From Acinetobacter sp. ANC 7912 (GTDB lineage Bacteria > Pseudomonadota > Gammaproteobacteria > Pseudomonadales > Moraxellaceae), in the NCBI RefSeq assembly GCF_039862785.1, contig NZ_CP156795.1, positions 1,116,001-1,180,000 on the forward strand: a stretch of DNA of 64,000 bases. Reading direction: 5' to 3'. Under the pieces are notes generated by a model. It searched no databases. It saw only the letters and a list, made by a program, of their open reading frames with translations, and was not told where the DNA came from. A program made the position numbers and the translations under genes. Numbering within the stretch: position 1 is the first letter of the stretch; each line of letters opens with the position of its first letter. This document shows positions 56,997 through 64,000 of this stretch, piece after piece.

Positions 56997-59576
56997 ATGC
57001 GCTTTGAGAAATTTACAAATCGCCTGCAGCAAACGCTTTCTGATGCGCAATCCCTGGCTATGTCCAAGGACCATGCTTCTATAGACGGTATCCATATTCT
57101 GGCAACCCTGCTGGATGAAAACGCGAATGTCAGCATGCTGCAACAGGCTGGAGCCAATCTGCGTGACTTGCAGAGCAAGCTGCAACAAGCCCTGAAAGAT
57201 GCCCCGACCTTAAGTCATAACACCGGTGATATTAACCTGAGTCCTGAAGCGGCCAAAGCTTTGCATCTGGCAGACAGCTTTGCCCAGAAAGCTGGGGATG
57301 AGTTTTTGTCGACTGACTGGGTGTTACTGGCGCTGGCTGAAACAGGTACGACCAAAAATATTTTAAATAGTGTGGGCGTGAAGGCAGATGCCCTAAAACA
57401 AGTCATTAATCAAATTCGAGGCGATGAGAAAGTCATGAGCAACAGTCATGAAGACCAGCGTGATTCCCTGAATAAATATACGATTGACCTGACCGAACGC
57501 GCGTTACAGGGCAAGCTGGATCCTGTGATTGGTCGTGATGACGAAATTCGCCGTACCATTCAGGTTCTGTCACGCCGTACCAAAAATAACCCCGTACTGA
57601 TCGGTGAACCAGGTGTCGGTAAAACAGCGATTGTCGAAGGTTTGGCACAACGTATTGTTAATGGCGAAGTACCAGAAGGCCTGAAAGGCAAACGTGTCTT
57701 GTCTCTGGATCTGGGTTCATTGCTGGCTGGTGCCAAATACCGTGGTGAATTTGAGGAACGACTAAAAGCTGTTCTAAAAGATCTGGCCAAACATGAAGGC
57801 GAAATTATTCTGTTCATCGATGAGCTGCATACACTGGTGGGTGCAGGTAAAGGTGATGGCGCAATGGATGCGGGTAATATGCTGAAACCAGCGCTGGCAC
57901 GTGGTGAGCTGCGCTGTGTAGGTGCAACTACACTGGATGAATACCGTCAATACATCGAGAAAGATGCTGCTTTAGAGCGTCGTTTCCAGAAAGTACTGGT
58001 AGATGAGCCAAGCGTGGAAGATACCATTGCGATCCTGCGTGGCTTGAAAGACCGCTATGCCACTCACCATGGAGTACAGATTCTCGACTCTGCAATTATC
58101 GCAGCAGCGAAAATGTCGCACCGTTACATCACCGATCGTCAATTGCCGGATAAAGCCATTGACCTGATTGATGAAGCAGCATCGCGTATCAAAATGGAGC
58201 TGGATTCTAAACCGGAAGCGTTGGATAAACTGGAACGCCGTCTGATTCAGCTAAAAATGCAGCTTGAAGCTGTGAAAAAAGACGAGGACTCTGGCGCGCA
58301 AGGCGAAGTGAAACATCTGGAAGAACAGATTGCTTCAGTTGAGAAAGAGTACAGTGAACTGGAAGAAATCTGGCGTGCAGACAAGGCACTGGTTGCGGGC
58401 AACAAAGACATTCAGGTGAAACTGGATCAGGCGCGTATTGCCCTGGAAAAAGCGCAGCGTGAAGGTGATCTGGCAGAAGCGGCACGTTACCAATATGGTG
58501 TGATTCCAGAACTGCAAAAACAGCTGGAACGTATTGAAGCGGCTGAAGATAATGCAGCGCCAAAACTGCTGCGTGATAAAGTCACCGACAATGAGATTGC
58601 TGAAGTCGTCAGTGCAGCTACAGGTATTCCTGTATCGAAAATGATGCAAGGTGAACGTGAAAAACTGCTGCATATGGAAGAATTCCTGCATAGCCGTGTG
58701 GTGGGTCAGGATGAAGCTGTGGTGGCGGTATCCAATGCGGTACGTCGTTCACGTGCTGGCTTGTCTGATCCAAATCGCCCAAGTGGTTCCTTCCTGTTCC
58801 TTGGGCCTACCGGTGTGGGTAAAACCGAGTTGACCAAAGCACTGGCAAACTTCCTGTTCGATAGTGACGATGCAATGGTGCGGATCGACATGTCGGAATT
58901 CATGGAGAAACACTCTGTCAGTCGTTTGGTTGGTGCACCTCCAGGATATGTGGGCTATGAAGAAGGTGGTGTGCTGACTGAAGCGGTACGTCGCAAACCT
59001 TATAGTGTGATTCTGTTTGATGAGGTAGAAAAAGCCCATCCCGATGTATTTAACATCTTGCTACAAGTGTTGGATGATGGTCGTCTGACCGACTCTCAAG
59101 GTCGTGTGGTGGACTTCAAGAATGCTGTCATCGTGATGACTTCTAACTTGGGTTCAAGCGATGTACGTGAATTGGGTAGTGGCGCGACCAAAGATGAAGT
59201 GCGTAGCGTAGTGATGAATGCGGTATCGGAACATTTCCGTCCTGAGTTCATTAACCGTATCGACGAGATTGTGGTATTCCATTCGCTGGAAAAAGACCAA
59301 ATCCGTGGCATTGCCGATATCCAGTTGAACCGTCTGCGCCAACGTCTGGCTGAACGTGACTTGCGTTTGAATGTTGAAGACAGTGCCTTCGATCAGTTGA
59401 TCGATGTGGGCTTCGATCCATTGTACGGTGCTCGTCCATTAAAACGTGCGATTCAGCAACGTATTGAAAATGGTCTGGCGCAGAGCATTCTTGAAGGCAA
59501 ATTCAACCCTGGTGATACAATTGTCGTCAGCGGTGAAGGGGATCATCTGGTGTTCGATAAAATGAAACTTAATTAA
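56997..59576 (+). CDS. clpB: ATP-dependent disaggregase ClpB
   Basis: 859-residue Hsp100 hexamer that pulls proteins out of aggregates with DnaK. Domains: N domain (about 1-145), NBD1 with Walker [14 protein letters not shown] (about 203-215), the coiled-coil middle domain (about 405-525), NBD2 with Walker [15 protein letters not shown] (about 602-615), and a C-terminal domain. The ATG has GAGGA at a good distance. Next to candidate heat-shock promoters; a bidirectional terminator follows. Confidence 0.98.
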   Translation: MRFEKFTNRLQQTLSDAQSLAMSKDHASIDGIHILATLLDENANVSMLQQAGANLRDLQSKLQQALKDAPTLSHNTGDINLSPEAAKALHLADSFAQKAGDEFLSTDWVLLALAETGTTKNILNSVGVKADALKQVINQIRGDEKVMSNSHEDQRDSLNKYTIDLTERALQGKLDPVIGRDDEIRRTIQVLSRRTKNNPVLIGEPGVGKTAIVEGLAQRIVNGEVPEGLKGKRVLSLDLGSLLAGAKYRGEFEERLKAVLKDLAKHEGEIILFIDELHTLVGAGKGDGAMDAGNMLKPALARGELRCVGATTLDEYRQYIEKDAALERRFQKVLVDEPSVEDTIAILRGLKDRYATHHGVQILDSAIIAAAKMSHRYITDRQLPDKAIDLIDEAASRIKMELDSKPEALDKLERRLIQLKMQLEAVKKDEDSGAQGEVKHLEEQIASVEKEYSELEEIWRADKALVAGNKDIQVKLDQARIALEKAQREGDLAEAARYQYGVIPELQKQLERIEAAEDNAAPKLLRDKVTDNEIAEVVSAATGIPVSKMMQGEREKLLHMEEFLHSRVVGQDEAVVAVSNAVRRSRAGLSDPNRPSGSFLFLGPTGVGKTELTKALANFLFDSDDAMVRIDMSEFMEKHSVSRLVGAPPGYVGYEEGGVLTEAVRRKPYSVILFDEVEKAHPDVFNILLQVLDDGRLTDSQGRVVDFKNAVIVMTSNLGSSDVRELGSGATKDEVRSVVMNAVSEHFRPEFINRIDEIVVFHSLEKDQIRGIADIQLNRLRQRLAERDLRLNVEDSAFDQLIDVGFDPLYGARPLKRAIQQRIENGLAQSILEGKFNPGDTIVVSGEGDHLVFDKMKLN

Positions 59577-59594
59577 TCTATGATTGAATAAATA

Positions 59595-59620
59595 AAAAAC
59601 CCAGCCTAGGCTGGGTTTTT
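59595..59620. terminator. Bidirectional terminator between clpB and rlmKL
   Basis: AAAAACCCAGC / GCTGGGTTTTT stem with a CTAG loop. Confidence 0.93.
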
Positions 59621-59658
59621 TATTGTCTGAAATTTCTAATAAAAGCCGTCTGCTTTAA

Positions 59659-61863
59659 TTACACCTTTGGATGGGTAATTTTCCATGCACGGTGGATTTT
59701 CTGGTTACGTTTGAAGTCTGGACCAATGGTTTCATGGGTGATTTCTTGTACGTCATAGAGACCTTCAATCATTTCATCCATCTCGAAACCACGGTAGTTA
59801 TTGGAGAAGTATAAGGTACCATCGGTAGTTAAGCGGTTCATGGCACGCTTAATCAGGGAGACGTGGTCACGTTGTACGTCAAAAGTCCCGTAGAATTTCT
59901 TCGAGTTGGAGAATGTTGGCGGATCGATAAAGATCAGGTCATATTGCTCATGACTTTCTTTCAGCCATTCGAAACAATCTGACGCGAAGAACTGATGCTG
60001 CTGATCGGCATGATCGACAGTCAAGCCATTCAGAACGAAGTTTTCTTTTGACCAGTTCAGGTAAGTATTGGACAAATCTACGCTGGTGGTACTTGCCGCA
60101 CCGCCCAGTGCTGCATGTAAGCTCGCAGTAGAGGTATAGCTGTACAGGTTTAGAAAGTGCTTACCTTTGGCTTCACGGAAAATGCGCAGACGCATTTGAC
60201 GGTGATCTAGGAACAGACCGGTATCCAGATAGTCGGTCAGGTTGACTAGAATCTTGGCTTGACCTTCCTGTACGATAAAGCGTTTAGATGCTGTACTTTG
60301 TTTGGTGTACTGGTTTTTACCTTCCTGACGGGCACGGGTCTTGATAAAGATTGCATCACGACCCAGACCAGTCACAGCACGAATGGCTTGCAATGCCAGG
60401 TTAAAACGTTTCTTGGCTTTTTCAGGATCAATTTTTTTTGGTGGTGCATATTCTTGTACATGCAAACGATCCCCATACAGGTCAATCGCGACATTAAAGT
60501 CTGGCAGATCCGCATCGTACAGACGCAAACAGAATACATTTTCCTTGACTGCCCATTTGCGCAGCGCTTGCATATTTTTGGTTAGACGATTGGCAAATTC
60601 CATTGCACCTTCGATTGGCTCGAATTGCTGTGGCTGCCAGTTGGCCAGGAAAGGCTGAGTCACTGCTGCAGGTTTGACTGTGCCAAAACGGATATAGATC
60701 GGCAGCTTACCGTTCATTAGACGCAGTAATTGCGGATCATTGAAGGCAAGGACGTCCGCCTGTTCCACCTGTGCTGCAATGACTGCCGCTTTCTGATTCG
60801 GGAAATTCTTTTGCAGCAGGTTAGACAGACCCAGGTACAAGGCGCGGTTAGAGGCTTTGTCACCCAGTCGCTCACCGTATGGTGGGTTAGTAACGAAGAA
60901 CACTTTTTTGCCTTCGGCCTGGAAGTCTGGCCAATCCGACAGAGTGCGTTCTTCAATCACGATATGATCAAGTAGTGATTCAAAACCGGCAGCAATAATG
61001 TTTTGCTTGGTGGCTTTAACTGCTTCCCAATCAGCATCGAAAGCATAGAATTTTGGTAACGGATTCTCCAGAGCGGCTTTATGACGCTCAACAGCTTCGG
61101 CTTTGATACTCATCCACAAGTCATGGTCATGACCGCTCCAGCCATTAAAGCCGAAACGACGTACCATACCTGGTGCACGGTCAGTCAGGATCATTAGGGA
61201 TTCAATAATAAATGTTCCTGAACCACACATTGGATCAACCACAATGTCTGGATTCCAGTCTTTTAAGCCACCTTTTTGCAGGATTGCTGCGGCAAGGTTT
61301 TCTTTGATCGGCGCTTCAGTCATAAAACGACGATAACCACGTTTATGCAACGAATCACCGGACAGGTCTAGGCAGTAAGTATGGGCTTTTTTACCCGCTA
61401 GAATGTACATGGTGATTTCAGGCGATTTAGTGTCGATACTTGGACGTTTACCGGCAGCTTCCATAAAGGAATCCACCACACCGTCTTTGGCACGCAAAGT
61501 TGCAAACTGGGTATTGACCTTGATTTCACGTTCGACATGCAGACGGATGGCAAAGGTACTTTGTGGTGCAAAAATAAGTGACCAGTCGAAGCTGATTGCA
61601 CCTTCATAAAGCTCTTCAGCGACATCACGTGCATCATGGGAGAATTCAATTTCATGGGTGTGGATCGGCATCAGTACACGAGAGGCCAGACGAGACCACA
61701 TGCAGATGCGGTAAGCGTTTTCTAGCGTACCTTTGAAGGTCAGACGACCCGGGAAACGTTCAATATTCTGAACACCTAAACCTTTGATTTCTTCTTCTAA
61801 TAAGGTTTCCAGACCATCGGCACAGGTGACCCAATAATTGCTTAAACGTGAAGAGGTATTCAT
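59659..61863 (-). CDS. rlmL: Bifunctional 23S rRNA methyltransferase RlmKL
   Basis: About 734 residues. The N-terminal half is RlmL: a THUMP domain, then an N2-guanine methyltransferase with VDPMCGSGTFIIES (about residue 205) and the catalytic TNPPYGERLG (about 324) making m2G2445. The C-terminal half is RlmK, making m7G2069, with YSYTSTASLHAALGGA (SAM site, about 575) and IDPPTFSNSK (about 650). ATG at 61863 chosen (MNTSSRLSNYWVTCADG); a TTG 14 codons upstream opens the frame but adds an unlikely hydrophobic leader. No good ribosome site. Confidence 0.95.
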   Translation of the reverse strand: MNTSSRLSNYWVTCADGLETLLEEEIKGLGVQNIERFPGRLTFKGTLENAYRICMWSRLASRVLMPIHTHEIEFSHDARDVAEELYEGAISFDWSLIFAPQSTFAIRLHVEREIKVNTQFATLRAKDGVVDSFMEAAGKRPSIDTKSPEITMYILAGKKAHTYCLDLSGDSLHKRGYRRFMTEAPIKENLAAAILQKGGLKDWNPDIVVDPMCGSGTFIIESLMILTDRAPGMVRRFGFNGWSGHDHDLWMSIKAEAVERHKAALENPLPKFYAFDADWEAVKATKQNIIAAGFESLLDHIVIEERTLSDWPDFQAEGKKVFFVTNPPYGERLGDKASNRALYLGLSNLLQKNFPNQKAAVIAAQVEQADVLAFNDPQLLRLMNGKLPIYIRFGTVKPAAVTQPFLANWQPQQFEPIEGAMEFANRLTKNMQALRKWAVKENVFCLRLYDADLPDFNVAIDLYGDRLHVQEYAPPKKIDPEKAKKRFNLALQAIRAVTGLGRDAIFIKTRARQEGKNQYTKQSTASKRFIVQEGQAKILVNLTDYLDTGLFLDHRQMRLRIFREAKGKHFLNLYSYTSTASLHAALGGAASTTSVDLSNTYLNWSKENFVLNGLTVDHADQQHQFFASDCFEWLKESHEQYDLIFIDPPTFSNSKKFYGTFDVQRDHVSLIKRAMNRLTTDGTLYFSNNYRGFEMDEMIEGLYDVQEITHETIGPDFKRNQKIHRAWKITHPKV

Positions 61864-61944
61864 AAAATAGAGAGACCGGAAAAGAATAAATAAAAACTGC
61901 GCCAAGTTTACCGTATTTTGGCTATTAAAGCTGTGGAATTTTTT

Positions 61945-62100
61945 TTGACATCCTCTCCGACCTAAAGGACGGAGATTCCTCCTGCGAGACGCCCATGTCC
62001 GAGCGCAAGAATATTCAGTGCTGAGTTTATATCTCTATCGTGGAATGTACCGCACTCCACACACTGCCATTCTCTTATTCCAAGTCCTGCTCTACCTTTC
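61945..62100 (-). ncRNA. Probable right-end guide (omega) RNA region of tnpB
   Basis: In IS605 elements the TnpB guide RNA is made from the end of tnpB and the right end, with the guide read from the flanking DNA. Here the tnpB end and the CTCCG/CGGAG hairpin just outside the stop lie in the right place; the flank beyond 61945 (a run of T on the plus strand, then GGTTTAAG-free AT-rich sequence) would be the guide. Boundaries are approximate and inferred from known elements. Confidence 0.4.
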
Positions 62101-63020
62101 AGACTACTGGAGCGTGAGCCGCAGCACGAGCAAGTTTGGGTGGTATAGGCTTCATTGACTTCTTCATACCATACCCCTGCGTTCTCGCATTTATACTTGA
62201 GCATGGTTCTTAAGGTCGTCCAACCTGCATCGAGTACAGACTTAGCTAATTTTGTCTGTGCCAATGCTTTGGCATTCACATTACCAACGAAGATGGCTGC
62301 ATGTTCATTCACCAGTTTATGACTGAATTGATGCAGCATATTTTGACGTAGATTTTTGATCTTGGCATGAATCGCTTTGACACGTTTTTTATTTCTTGCT
62401 CTTTGAGCAATACCAAGTTTTTGTTCATATTGACGATAGATTTTAGGCGCTTTGAACTTTACACCATCTGAGCAAGTCGCAAGGTCTTTGAGTCCTAGAT
62501 CAATGCCAATTGAGGTTTTAGCGGTGGTTTTCTCTGTTTTAATTGAATCAACCACAAGACATACATACCAACGCCCTCGGCTATCCTCGACAAACGAGCC
62601 TGTTTTAACATTGTATTTACTTAGTCCGTAACTGTCCCATAGCTTGAATTGATGCTTGCCGTATTGGACATACCCATCGGCATATTTCACCGCCACTTTT
62701 TTAAATGGAATCCAACCGAGAGAACGTCTAGCATTTTTTTTGTTACTGACACGCCATTTTAGCTTGGCTTTTTTAAATTGCTTTCTTCGAGTAACTAATT
62801 CTTCCGCAACTGCCTGTATGGTTTGGCTGTGCAAATTGCACTCTTTTGATGTACCTTTCGTGTATTTAGCAATATCGTAAGCTGAAAAGAATTGTTGTTT
62901 TCTTTGCAAGTGTTTAAAACACAAATCATTGACATAGTTCCAGACAAAATTAACTTCAGATGCCAATTGGTCTAGCACCTTGCAATGTTTGTCTTTTATG
63001 CGTAATTTAAGTGTCTTCAT
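61962..63020 (-). CDS. tnpB: RNA-guided nuclease TnpB (IS605 OrfB family), non-canonical RuvC-II
   Basis: 352 residues. An N-terminal helical/WED-like part, then a RuvC-like nuclease: the first Asp lies in SIGIDLGLKDLATC (about residue 174), a zinc ribbon CSCCG...CVEC spans about residues 299-325, and the last Asp is in HDRDINSALNIL (about 329). At the RuvC-II position, where most TnpB have a Glu (EDLN-like), this reads FVGNVNAKAL (about residue 246). A Glu later in YEEVNEAYTTQTC could substitute. The ATG at 63020 is used (a GTG precedes it). The frame is intact. It needs a guide RNA, not a CRISPR array. Confidence 0.9.
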   Translation of the reverse strand: MKTLKLRIKDKHCKVLDQLASEVNFVWNYVNDLCFKHLQRKQQFFSAYDIAKYTKGTSKECNLHSQTIQAVAEELVTRRKQFKKAKLKWRVSNKKNARRSLGWIPFKKVAVKYADGYVQYGKHQFKLWDSYGLSKYNVKTGSFVEDSRGRWYVCLVVDSIKTEKTTAKTSIGIDLGLKDLATCSDGVKFKAPKIYRQYEQKLGIAQRARNKKRVKAIHAKIKNLRQNMLHQFSHKLVNEHAAIFVGNVNAKALAQTKLAKSVLDAGWTTLRTMLKYKCENAGVWYEEVNEAYTTQTCSCCGSRSSSLKGRAGLGIREWQCVECGTFHDRDINSALNILALGHGRLAGGISVL

Positions 63021-63040
63021 CACTAAAATATATTTGGTCT

Positions 63041-63454
63041 ATGGATAATAGTCAAGAGATTAGAACAGGTCGTCACTGTGTTTTTAATATGCACGTTCAT
63101 TTAGTCTTTGTGGCTAAATATCGTAGAGATGTTTTTACCAAAGCTATGCTCGAAACTATGAATGAAGTATTCAAGCGCATTTGCTTAGACTTTGAAGCTA
63201 AGTTGGTAGAATTTGATGGTGAGCATGATCATGTTCATTTACTTGTGAACTATCCACCAAAAGTAGCTATTTCTAGCTTGGTTAACAGCCTAAAAGGTGC
63301 ATCTAGTCGTATTTTAAGAACTAAACACCCTGAAATTAAAAACAAATTATGGGGGAATGCTTTGTGGTCGCCTAGTTATTTCGCTGCATCGTGTGGAGGT
63401 GCTCCCATTGGGATTATTAAACAATATATCCAACAACAGCAAACACCGCATTAG
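63041..63454 (+). CDS. tnpA: IS200/IS605 Y1-type transposase TnpA
   Basis: 137 residues, the single-strand DNA transposase with HUH and one tyrosine. HUH: His residues in EHDHVHLLVNYPP (about residues 59-71); the catalytic Tyr is in IIKQYIQQQ (about residue 130). Typical phrases CVFNMHVHLVFVAKYRRDVF, in two parts, and LWSPSYFAAS are intact. The start at 63041 (MDNSQEIRTG) is taken rather than one 10 codons upstream that overlaps the tnpB start. Full length, probably active. Confidence 0.93.
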   Translation: MDNSQEIRTGRHCVFNMHVHLVFVAKYRRDVFTKAMLETMNEVFKRICLDFEAKLVEFDGEHDHVHLLVNYPPKVAISSLVNSLKGASSRILRTKHPEIKNKLWGNALWSPSYFAASCGGAPIGIIKQYIQQQQTPH

Positions 63455-63494
63455 CAATCCTAGCTAATCCCCACAAGGGGGACTAGCGGATTGC
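63454..63494 (+). other. Long imperfect hairpin right after tnpA
   Basis: GCAATCC (63454-63460) pairs with GGATTGC (63488-63494), with GCTA/TAGC and TCCCC/GGGGA inside. It begins in the tnpA stop and lies upstream of the small left-end hairpin. Could be a terminator-like or transposon-end structure; no T run follows. Confidence 0.55.
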
Positions 63495-63696
63495 AGCCTT
63501 ATATCCCCGCCCTGAAGGGCGAGGTTTTGCGGCTAAAGGGATAAATCTGGTCCATCACAGTTAGAGCTAATAATTATAAAAAGCTCTTAATCTTGGTATA
63601 AAAAGCAAATTGAAAATTCATGAGATATGTAAAATTACACAGCATCAACAAGAGGAACTTGTTGATTAAATCTTTTATTTTACAGAGGGATATAGG

Positions 63697-64000
63697 GTGA
63701 ATATTACATCCGGTCGTGATGATGTTTTTTCCATTGCAACATTGTTGTATGCACGGTTAAGAAAAGTGAATAGTCGAGTAATTGACGTGATGTATCTGAT
63801 GCAGGATCGCTCCTATGCACATCATGTGATTACGCTGGCACTAGAAACCCGGGATGCAGAGCTGGCAACGCATGTCGAGCGCTTGCGTCAGTTGCTGGAT
63901 CTGCCGGATGACGAGCAGCTGGAAAGAGGAAATTATGAGAATATTCAGGATGATGTATCAAGAAAAGGCGGTTCGGCCAAATATGATGAAGGCCATGTAA
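63697..64000 (+). CDS. Unidentified protein, 5' part (runs off the window)
   Basis: From a GTG at 63697 (GAGGGATATAGG before it) the frame stays open to the window end, over 100 codons: starts MNITSGRDDVFSIATLLYARLR, includes YLMQDRSYAHHVITLALE and an acidic helix region with repeated Leu/Glu (TRDAELATHVERLRQLLDLPDDEQ). Helical, soluble and charged; I do not recognise it. The IS605 left end is about 160 bp upstream. Confidence 0.65.
   Translation, partial: MNITSGRDDVFSIATLLYARLRKVNSRVIDVMYLMQDRSYAHHVITLALETRDAELATHVERLRQLLDLPDDEQLERGNYENIQDDVSRKGGSAKYDEGHV

Larger units (their letters stand above)
61945..63536. mobile_element. IS200/IS605-family element (tnpA + tnpB)
   Basis: Divergent Y1 transposase and TnpB genes whose starts are about 20 bp apart. 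Each outer end carries a small GC-rich hairpin, as expected for single-strand transposition without inverted repeats: CTCCG/CGGAG at about 61954-61974 beside tnpB, and CCCCGCCC/GGGCGAGG at 63505-63524 beside tnpA. Exact ends are estimates. No target duplication is expected. Confidence 0.8.

Noticed and set aside
61962..63454. A CRISPR-Cas12 locus, given the RuvC-type nuclease
   Set aside because: The protein is a short TnpB beside a Y1 transposase, and there are no repeats or spacers nearby.

Overview
The window looks like chromosomal DNA of an Acinetobacter species (gammaproteobacteria, Moraxellaceae). The pointers are a dat-ddc pair for 1,3-diaminopropane synthesis, a monomeric isocitrate dehydrogenase, a surE-nlpD pair with no rpoS behind it, a Vfr/Crp-type regulator divergent from an OsmC-family gene, and moderate-to-low GC with AT-rich spacers and strong hairpin terminators. 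The genus is inferred from gene content and synteny; the species cannot be named from the sequence alone.

Layout. 1-2.4 kb: end of obgE, proB, and a convergent PAP2 phosphatase gene. 2.5-8.9 kb: SIMPL-domain periplasmic protein, dat-ddc, sohB, a small orphan gene, and a YjdF-type membrane protein. 9.0-12.8 kb: purB, hflD, mnmA and a Nudix gene, the same order (nudJ-mnmA-hflD-purB) as in enterics. 13.2-14.0 kb: an IS1595-family insertion sequence. 14.0-18.3 kb: DUF1543 and DUF4262 proteins, a gamma-carbonic anhydrase homologue, a PBP5/6-type carboxypeptidase, and two related small secreted proteins. 18.4-22.9 kb: surE, nlpD, a LysR regulator, argD and grxD. 23-29.6 kb: Lon-like protease, an AmpG-type permease carrying a large non-membrane insert, gloA, and a bile-acid-symporter-like protein. 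29.8-36 kb: rpmE; an apparent operon epmB / PilZ-like / FimX-like; and divergent efp, the substrate of EpmB. 36.2-43 kb: cstA with a YbdD-type partner, a MoxR-DUF58-transglutaminase operon, and tRNA-Val(GAC). 43.5-49 kb: malic enzyme, a complete IS66-family element, and a YitT protein. 49.9-59.6 kb: icd, two small unusual ORFs, a metallophosphatase, osmC-like/crp, an aldo-keto reductase, and clpB behind heat-shock-type promoters. 59.7-64 kb: rlmKL, an IS200/IS605-family element (tnpA plus tnpB), and the start of an unidentified gene.

Most of the window is housekeeping sequence in a core-genome arrangement, broken by three insertion sequences. No CRISPR array, prophage, integrase or clear defence island was found. 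The most unusual observations are: (1) an AmpG homologue with about 200 residues of immunoglobulin-like sequence inserted into one inter-helix loop; (2) a degenerate FimX-like/PilZ-like pair placed behind epmB and opposite efp; (3) a 14-bp hairpin at the IS66 tnpA translation start; (4) a short ORF whose only ATG is followed at once by TAA; (5) a TnpB lacking the glutamate at the usual RuvC-II position.
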